A stretch of DNA of 64,000 nucleotides from Lacipirellula limnantheis (GTDB lineage Bacteria; Planctomycetota; Planctomycetia; Pirellulales; Lacipirellulaceae), in NCBI RefSeq assembly GCF_007746075.1, contig NZ_CP036339.1:3501786-3565785 (forward strand). The letters run 5' to 3'. Every line of letters starts with the position of its first letter. Within the stretch, counting starts at the first letter, position 1. A program made the translations under genes and the position numbers. The notes beneath the pieces were generated by a model, which had not been told where the DNA came from, did no database searches, and saw nothing but the letters and a program-made list of their open reading frames with translations. Of the stretch, positions 58,486 through 64,000 are shown piece by piece.

Positions 58486-59238
58486 TCAGGGGGAGACGGT
58501 CATCTGCTCGATCTCCGTCAGCCGGTAGGTCCTGGATTTCGCATGAAACCCATCGCCGCGAATGACCCACTCGTCCGCTACGAAATCACAGTCAGCGAAC
58601 GGGGACCTCGCCCACGTGCTTGTACCTGCTGAGATGCGAAGCTCATCCTGCTGCGGATCGAAAGCAAAGCGCTGAGTTCGACCCCGCAGTCTCGCGATGA
58701 ATGCTTGCTGTCGTTGGGCGCTGGCGCCAACTCGGTTGGGCACCAGGAGATAGCCCAACCACTCTTCATCGGCGTCCGACTTGGCTGACCGTGCGGTGGA
58801 TGTTTGTGGGGCCATCGTGGCCCTCAGCTCCGCGCCGGTCGCCGAGGCGAGCGTGATTTTAACCGGCTGTAAAGGATCGAGGCTGATCAAAGCATGTTCG
58901 TACGGGGTTGAAAACATGGTGCGCTCGACCCAGGCAAACGCGCGGACGGAGCTCCATGCTTGCGCCAGAAACCAAGTCTCGCCGAGCTGACCAGCACGAA
59001 GCGACTGGCTCGATACTGAAACAGAGATCGAAACTTCGCGAAACTGAACTCCGTAGAACCGTGCTTCGGCCGCGACGATCATGACGGGACACCGCCCATC
59101 CTGTGCGACTGGGCTGACGCCGGGAGCAATGCTCTCAAAATAGGCTGACCATGCCCCCGCGTCGGCGGTTCCCGCAAGGGTCGCCTCACGGACATGGTCA
59201 ACTTGCGCGGCCCACTTGAGTTGCCTTGCTCTTGTCAT
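58486..59238 (-). CDS. Protein of unknown function
   Basis: I start at ATG 59238 ('MTRARQLKWAAQ'), 29 bases after the stop of the WD40 lipoprotein, giving 250 residues. A TTG at 59271 that overlaps that stop is an alternative. No signal peptide is visible. A beta-rich core includes 'GRCPVMIVAAEARFYGVQFR' and 'AHALISLDPLQPVKITLAS'-like strands. The C-terminus contains 'AFDPQQDELRIS'. I recognise no family. Being directly downstream of the WD40 lipoprotein, it is probably in its operon. Confidence 0.6.
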   Translation of the reverse strand: MTRARQLKWAAQVDHVREATLAGTADAGAWSAYFESIAPGVSPVAQDGRCPVMIVAAEARFYGVQFREVSISVSVSSQSLRAGQLGETWFLAQAWSSVRAFAWVERTMFSTPYEHALISLDPLQPVKITLASATGAELRATMAPQTSTARSAKSDADEEWLGYLLVPNRVGASAQRQQAFIARLRGRTQRFAFDPQQDELRISAGTSTWARSPFADCDFVADEWVIRGDGFHAKSRTYRLTEIEQMTVSP

Positions 59239-59267
59239 TTGCCACGCTCTTCGCGTAACGCCGGGAG

Positions 59268-61859
59268 TCAATTGCCCGCCAGGCTCTTCATCTCCGTTTC
59301 GTAACGGTCGAGAAGCTCTAGGCTGGGAGGCAACTTATTTAGGCGGAGCCACGTTTCGTAAGAGACGAGCCGCTTGCCGCCGGGAAGCTCCTTGTTCCAC
59401 AATAGTCCGTCCCCTGCGAAAGTGACGACGGCCTCGCCCTCTTGCTTGCGAGCCCGGAGCGAAAACTCTTGCTCTCCCTTCGTGAAATCGAAGAACGTGT
59501 ATTCTTCATCGCGGATGCCGCCTTCGTCGGCTTTCCAACCGAGCGCTCCCAGGGCTTGGGTATAACGCTCGGCGGCGGCGGCGAGCGTCGAGTCGGAAAT
59601 GCGCACTTCAATCGTTTTTTCAATCGGGTCGAACTTGCCTGTTTTGGCGGCGTTGAGTAGCGGAAAATCAGCGGCCTCAAGTCCCTCGGTCGGGGCCTGG
59701 TCCGCGTCTTCCTCCTGCGGCTGCGCCGCATCCCACAGTGAGTTGCTTGCATCGCCAACTTGCACGAGCGTCCGGCCGTCGGGCAGCCTCGTGAGGCTCA
59801 CTGATTGATTGCACTGGCCTCGGATATAGGGAAGCCAGCCTTGCTTTTCTTGAATCGATCGCCCGATAGGCCCGACCAACCATCCCTGGGACGCGAGTTC
59901 CCGATCGTAAAAATCGCGCGCCTGAGCTAGATCCAACTTCGTGACGGCGATCAATGCAGGCGCTATCGAGCCGTTGAACTCGACGAAGCCGGCGTCAGGC
60001 GGGACAGGCGTCCAGCCTGAGTTCGAGAAGAGCGATTGCTGCACGGTGTAGGTTTCGGCGGTATCGTCGGGAAACTTGCCTACCGAAATCCGCAGGGTGG
60101 CCCCATTCTTGACAAATTCCATGTCACGCTCGTCGGGCTTCTCGCTGGAAGAACTATTGAGTCGCGAGTAAGCCGCCCAGCCGGCGTTATGGAGTTTCCG
60201 GAGCAGCGACGTCTCGATCTGCAGCAAATTCGCCTTCGCTCGGTAGGTGCTCGATCCGGCGTTCTCGTAGACGATTTCGATGGAGTCGGCGTCGGCCTTT
60301 GGCGTCCACCGCACGTCGTAGCCATCGGCAAGCCGGAGATTGAAATTCGTCTTGCCAGCGCCGTCGTCGCCAAAGTAAGCCGAGACTGTCGCCTCGCCCT
60401 TACGGAATTCCATCGACGAGGGATTATTCGGATCCTGAGCAGCTTCGACCCACCCGGCTTCGGTCAGAACATGCCGGTAGAACGACCGGGCCTCGTCAAC
60501 TCCGACCGGCGCCACGCCGAACAGATCGGCGGCAGTCCGTACATTCGACGCGCTCCCCGGCAGCGTGGGGAAAGTTCGCCAGTCAATAAGTTGCTCGAGT
60601 TGCTCAGGAGTCGCGGGCGACTTCGCGGCGGGGTCGGGCGGCGCGGCAGTCGTCGCCAGCGGCGTGAGTCCGAGCGACGTCCGTTGGGCGCTCGTGCCCC
60701 ACAGGCGGGTTACTCCGGTGTCGGAAGCGACCGCGAGCAAATTTGTCTGCGGCAGCCAACTGAGCCCAACGATCGTCCACCCATAACCGGGGATCGACTG
60801 CAGGCGACGTCCGTCGGCAAGACTCCAGATGTCGACCGAGCGGCCATCGCTCGACGCGAGAAGCTTGCCGTCGTGCGTGATGGAGAGCCACGCATCCCCC
60901 CCGACGCCCCGCAGCGCGAGCTGATCGGGTTGCGCCCCGCCAACGTCCCAGATTCCGATTCCATCCTCCATTCCAAACAGCAACTTCCGGCCATCGGGAG
61001 TGCGGGCGATCGCGAAGTTATAGCGGCCGGCGGGCAAATCGTGCACCTTTTTCCCGGCGGCCGTGTTCCACAACGTCGTCGATTCCCCAGCGACCGCTAG
61101 CAGATTCGGTCCGACGTATTCAATGCGTTCGACCCCTGGAACGCCGACTTGAAATTTGCGTTTCTGGTCTAGGTCGCGCGCATTCCAGATCGCCACGTTG
61201 CGGTCGTACGAGATGGTGGCGATTTCAGCGGAGTCCGGCGAGATGGCAAGATGTTGCACGCCCGTTTGGTAAAGCTGCTTCGAAGCACGCTGTTCGCGAG
61301 TGTCGAGATCCCAAATTCGAATCATTCCCTCCGAGTCGCCAACTGCAAACCACTTGCCGTCTGGCGAGACGGCGAGTGAGATGAGTTCGCGATCGCCGTC
61401 CTCGGCCGTCAGATCGAGGAAGACGTGCTCCGGTTCTTCCGCCATCAGCGGCCAGAGCAGCACGCGCGAACCCGCGACGATGAAGTGAGAGCCGTCAGGC
61501 GTTGCGGCGATGCGCGAACTAAAGCTTGTCTTCTTCCACTGCCGAACGGCCAAAAGCTCAAGCGGCTCGAATGGCGTCGGAGTCCAGCGGGCGATTTGCT
61601 CTTTCGTGGGGGGCGTTTCCACCGGCTGCGGAGGGGCGACCGTCGCGACGGGTGGAAGCTCGGGCGTCTCGGCAAACGGCGGCGATGCGGCAACCACTGC
61701 GCTGGCGGCGCTTGTTTCGGACTGCACCGCTGGCTCGGCCGTGACGCTCGGCATTTCACGCGGCGCGCCGGCGCGATCGGCCTGGTCCGCCGAAGAGCCG
61801 CAACCAACGGCAAACAGACTGAGCATCGAGGCAACGGCGGCGTAGCGGCGAATGTTCAT
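59268..61859 (-). CDS. WD40 lipoprotein with four C-terminal repeat modules
   Basis: Starting at 'MNIRRYAAVASM' (61859) puts a lipobox 'FAVGC' at residues 16-20, so it is a lipoprotein of 863 residues. The longer open frame adds 44 unlikely codons. A Pro/Ala/Thr-rich linker (about 25-85) precedes a WD40 propeller (about 95-400, 'LAVSPDGKWFAVGDSEGMIR', 'LAISPDSAEIATISYDRNVA'). The remaining residues hold four divergent modules, each with a helix ending in Gly-Trp (Trp470, Trp561, Trp660, Trp775), followed by an F-x-K/R-G strand region. Such modules are not a family I know. The role is probably as an envelope scaffold. Confidence 0.78.
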   Translation of the reverse strand: MNIRRYAAVASMLSLFAVGCGSSADQADRAGAPREMPSVTAEPAVQSETSAASAVVAASPPFAETPELPPVATVAPPQPVETPPTKEQIARWTPTPFEPLELLAVRQWKKTSFSSRIAATPDGSHFIVAGSRVLLWPLMAEEPEHVFLDLTAEDGDRELISLAVSPDGKWFAVGDSEGMIRIWDLDTREQRASKQLYQTGVQHLAISPDSAEIATISYDRNVAIWNARDLDQKRKFQVGVPGVERIEYVGPNLLAVAGESTTLWNTAAGKKVHDLPAGRYNFAIARTPDGRKLLFGMEDGIGIWDVGGAQPDQLALRGVGGDAWLSITHDGKLLASSDGRSVDIWSLADGRRLQSIPGYGWTIVGLSWLPQTNLLAVASDTGVTRLWGTSAQRTSLGLTPLATTAAPPDPAAKSPATPEQLEQLIDWRTFPTLPGSASNVRTAADLFGVAPVGVDEARSFYRHVLTEAGWVEAAQDPNNPSSMEFRKGEATVSAYFGDDGAGKTNFNLRLADGYDVRWTPKADADSIEIVYENAGSSTYRAKANLLQIETSLLRKLHNAGWAAYSRLNSSSSEKPDERDMEFVKNGATLRISVGKFPDDTAETYTVQQSLFSNSGWTPVPPDAGFVEFNGSIAPALIAVTKLDLAQARDFYDRELASQGWLVGPIGRSIQEKQGWLPYIRGQCNQSVSLTRLPDGRTLVQVGDASNSLWDAAQPQEEDADQAPTEGLEAADFPLLNAAKTGKFDPIEKTIEVRISDSTLAAAAERYTQALGALGWKADEGGIRDEEYTFFDFTKGEQEFSLRARKQEGEAVVTFAGDGLLWNKELPGGKRLVSYETWLRLNKLPPSLELLDRYETEMKSLAGN

Positions 61860-62070
61860 CGACGGGGAGTGCTCAAGAGGCAAAAAAACCATCTGACGCA
61901 TGGCAGACATTGTACTACGCGCGGTCACTTTCGCGAGCGCGGATCGTAGAGGGCGGCCGCCGTCGCGGATCAGGATGCCGTGACCAACCACGGCGACAAC
62001 CTCAGAGCGAGCACGGCGCCGTCGTGGCGCTGTCGGCGTGGCGAGATCGTGCGAATTTCAATCTTACCGG

Positions 62071-62958
62071 CTACGGGCTATCCGGGGTCTTTACGTGAAA
62101 CTCCCGTTGCGAACAGATCCGCGCGCCCAGGCAGGCGCACGCAACGCTTGCGCCGAGGAGCATCAGCAGGCACGTCGACGGGCTCGGATGCAGGAGTAGT
62201 TGGGGATCATCGATAATGTTGAGTTGCCACGCTTCGGCCGCCATATCCTCCGGTCCGCGCGGCGTTGCAACCACGTAGCTCAGCGTACGATACGCGATCA
62301 GTCGGATGTAGTAGATCACCGTGATTAAGCGGATGCCAAATGGGAGATTGGCGAGTAGTCCTTCGATCACGGCGATGTAGACGACGCCGACAATTTGCGC
62401 TCGCTTGGTGAGCAAGCTGACGAGTCCGAAAAGACAGCAGTAGGCGGTCATTGCCAGTACGTGCAGCGCGGCCGTTTTGACCAATCTCGGCATCCAGTCT
62501 CCCGCGACGATCCCGGCGCCCAGATAGATCGCTCCGAAGGTGATCGCCGTGAAGACGACGGTCAACGCTGCCGTTGTCGTGATCGTCGCCGCTAGTTTCG
62601 CCAGATAGATGGCCCAGCGGGGCAGGGGGCGAACAAGCAGATAGGTGAATGTCTGATCTTCCAGTTCGTCTTGAATCATGCCGGACGCATACAGCAAAGC
62701 GACCAGCGGCAAGAGCAGCTGCGGCATGAGCATCATCGCCAACATGAATTCCAGTCCCTCGGGCGGGATGCGAGACGACGTAAACCGCACCATGAGGGCC
62801 AGCGCCGCCGGCAGCAGAAACAGCAGGCCGATCACCAACCAGCGTCGTCCGTGCAGATGCTGGCGAATCGTCAGCAGATACAGCGCGACGAGACCGCGGA
62901 ACGCGGTCGCCCCAAATGATCGCGGGGAGGACACGGCTGAGCTGATGGCGTCGTTCAT
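62071..62958 (-). CDS. ABC transporter permease (ABC-2 type)
   Basis: The 295-residue integral membrane protein has six hydrophobic segments (about 43-57, 70-90, 124-145, 165-185, 190-208, 265-280). It belongs to the ABC-2 permease group and contains the conserved 'IQDELEDQTFTYLLVRPLPR' after the second segment. It overlaps the ATPase gene by ATGA (62955-62958). The substrate is unknown; such pairs often export lipids, antibiotics or polysaccharide precursors. The start ATG (62958) is well supported by the overlap. Confidence 0.87.
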   Translation of the reverse strand: MNDAISSAVSSPRSFGATAFRGLVALYLLTIRQHLHGRRWLVIGLLFLLPAALALMVRFTSSRIPPEGLEFMLAMMLMPQLLLPLVALLYASGMIQDELEDQTFTYLLVRPLPRWAIYLAKLAATITTTAALTVVFTAITFGAIYLGAGIVAGDWMPRLVKTAALHVLAMTAYCCLFGLVSLLTKRAQIVGVVYIAVIEGLLANLPFGIRLITVIYYIRLIAYRTLSYVVATPRGPEDMAAEAWQLNIIDDPQLLLHPSPSTCLLMLLGASVACACLGARICSQREFHVKTPDSP

Positions 62959-63878
62959 TTTACGAGGTACTTGAAGACGGCTTCGAGATGGTCGTCGTCG
63001 GAATAGACCGATTCGATGGCGAGCCCATCGTCTAGGGATAGTCCGGGAAGTCGGCCGTAAAATGCGTCAGGCGATCGGGTCTCAACGAGCAGTTCGCCCT
63101 CGCTTGCGAGCACGCGGACGCCTTCGACGTCGGGCCACTGAACCAAGCAGCCGGCGAGTTCCCGGTAGCGGTCGCAGCGAAGGACGATGTGATGCGGGTG
63201 CTTATCAATCAGCTCGCGAATTTCGCGAACGTGACCTTCGGCCAGCAGCCGCCCATGGTTGAGCAGCACGACGCGCGACGTGAGCGACTGAACCTCATGG
63301 AGGACGTGACTGGAGATCAGAACGCTTTTTCCCTCCGTGCCCATGCTGGTGACAATGTTCATGAGATCGCGTCGCGCTACCGGATCGGTACCGGTGAATG
63401 GTTCGTCCAAAAACAGCACCTGAGGGTCGTGCACCAACGCCTGCGCCATTTTGATGCGCTGGCGCATTCCCTTGGAGTAGCCCCGAATGGCGCGCTGCCG
63501 GTGCTTGGTCATGCCGACCGAATCAATGGTCCGAGCCGCGGCGTCGCGCGCCGCCGATCTAGTCAGACCGCTCAAGCGGGCGCACGTATACACGAAATCC
63601 CACCCGCTCATCCATTCATAGAACCTGTCTTGTTCGGGGCAGAGCCCGAGGTGACGGTTCAAGCGAGCGTTGTTCCAAGCTTCTTCGCCGAGGACCCGTA
63701 CCATTCCCTGGCTCGGTCGTAGTTGGCCAGTCGCCAGCTGCAAAAGCGTACTCTTGCCGGCGCCATTGGGGCCCAGCAGCCCAGTCACGCCGGCGGGAAT
63801 CGCCAGCGTCAGCTTGTTGACGCCGATGACGTTCCCGTACCATTTGGACGTTTCATGAAACGTGACGACCGAGGTCAT
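62955..63878 (-). CDS. ABC transporter ATP-binding protein
   Basis: The 307-residue product starts at 'MTSVVTFHETSKWYG' (63878), overlapping the previous stop by ATGA. Walker A is 'GPNGAGKST' (36-44), the signature is 'YSKGMRQRIKMAQAL' (about 135-149), Walker B is 'VLFLDEPF' and the switch His is in 'ISSHVLHEV'. The C-terminal 90 residues are the usual CcmA/NatA-type extension. It energises the permease encoded next. The longer open frame to 63968 lies in the upstream gene. Confidence 0.9.
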   Translation of the reverse strand: MTSVVTFHETSKWYGNVIGVNKLTLAIPAGVTGLLGPNGAGKSTLLQLATGQLRPSQGMVRVLGEEAWNNARLNRHLGLCPEQDRFYEWMSGWDFVYTCARLSGLTRSAARDAAARTIDSVGMTKHRQRAIRGYSKGMRQRIKMAQALVHDPQVLFLDEPFTGTDPVARRDLMNIVTSMGTEGKSVLISSHVLHEVQSLTSRVVLLNHGRLLAEGHVREIRELIDKHPHHIVLRCDRYRELAGCLVQWPDVEGVRVLASEGELLVETRSPDAFYGRLPGLSLDDGLAIESVYSDDDHLEAVFKYLVK

Positions 63879-64000
63879 TTGAGACGGTCCAGCGACTTGA
63901 CGGAGCGATGAAGGATCCACACGGAAAGACCGAACAGTGCCGCCAGGACTCCGGCCGACCAAGTCCAAGGCGTCGGCGCGCTTGACGTTCGAGGCCGAGT
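63875..64000 (-). CDS. Membrane protein, C-terminal end only (continues beyond window)
   Basis: The last 41 codons of a gene read 'WSAGVLAALFGLSVWILHRS' followed by 'VKSLDRLK' and TGA (63875-63877), overlapping the ATPase start by ATGA. The segment is a single membrane helix with a basic tail. It is the first known gene of this transporter operon within the window; its identity is unknown. Confidence 0.65.
   Translation of the reverse strand, partial: TRPRTSSAPTPWTWSAGVLAALFGLSVWILHRSVKSLDRLK

Overview
The window is almost certainly from a planctomycete, most likely a member of the Pirellulales. The evidence is the gene content: two DUF1559 pseudopilin-like proteins, a DUF1549/DUF1553 + DUF1501 + WD40 operon, a PVC-type membrane-bound dehydrogenase fused to cytochrome c, three exported proteins with the planctomycete 'LE.R..M' N-terminal signal, PEP-CTERM and dockerin-type proteins, a sulfatase, and a serine/threonine kinase divergent from an ECF sigma factor. 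The sequence is GC-rich. I see no rRNA, tRNA or CRISPR array.

Layout. 0-5.4 kb: a decayed AI-2E-type permease, two small exported proteins, a DUF6933 gene, and 1.3 kb without a recognisable gene that holds a terminator-like hairpin and perhaps a 5'-UTR riboswitch. 5.4-19 kb: a cell-surface and regulatory block with a serine hydrolase fused to surface repeats and a dockerin, two PEP-CTERM proteins, a DUF1559 protein, a kinase/ECF sigma pair, and a divergent metalloprotease and repeat-protein pair. 19-37.4 kb: mostly exported catabolic or redox genes (SDR, esterase, PQQ-like propeller, sialidase, metallophosphoesterase, heme-binding dehydrogenase, DUF1549/DUF1501/WD40 operon, DUF1559).

37.6-43.7 kb is an accessory island and the most interesting part. 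It contains four attC recombination sites, all on the minus strand. Three of them begin 3-8 bases after the stop codon of a minus-strand ORF (two unknown proteins and an isochorismatase-like hydrolase). The fourth follows a cassette that carries an HAD phosphatase in reverse orientation. No integron integrase is visible, so this looks like a cluster of attC sites lacking an integrase (CALIN), or a fragment of a larger chromosomal integron. Fragments of tyrosine recombinases lie at both ends (37.63-37.79 kb and 43.30-43.63 kb), with a 2Fe-2S ferredoxin gene just inside the right end.

43.7-57.9 kb: a formylglycine-type sulfatase, an IS66 element whose transposase has an in-frame stop, a run of exported proteins (two barrel-like glycosidase-type proteins and a redoxin-cytochrome-monooxygenase fusion), and a second PQQ-like propeller. 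58.4-64 kb: a minus-strand block with an ABC transporter (membrane protein fragment, ATPase, permease, coupled by ATGA overlaps), then a large WD40 lipoprotein with four repeated C-terminal modules, and a small unknown protein.

Many catabolic genes encode exported proteins, which suits a lifestyle of degrading sulfated or sialylated glycans. This is inference from gene families, not from experiment.
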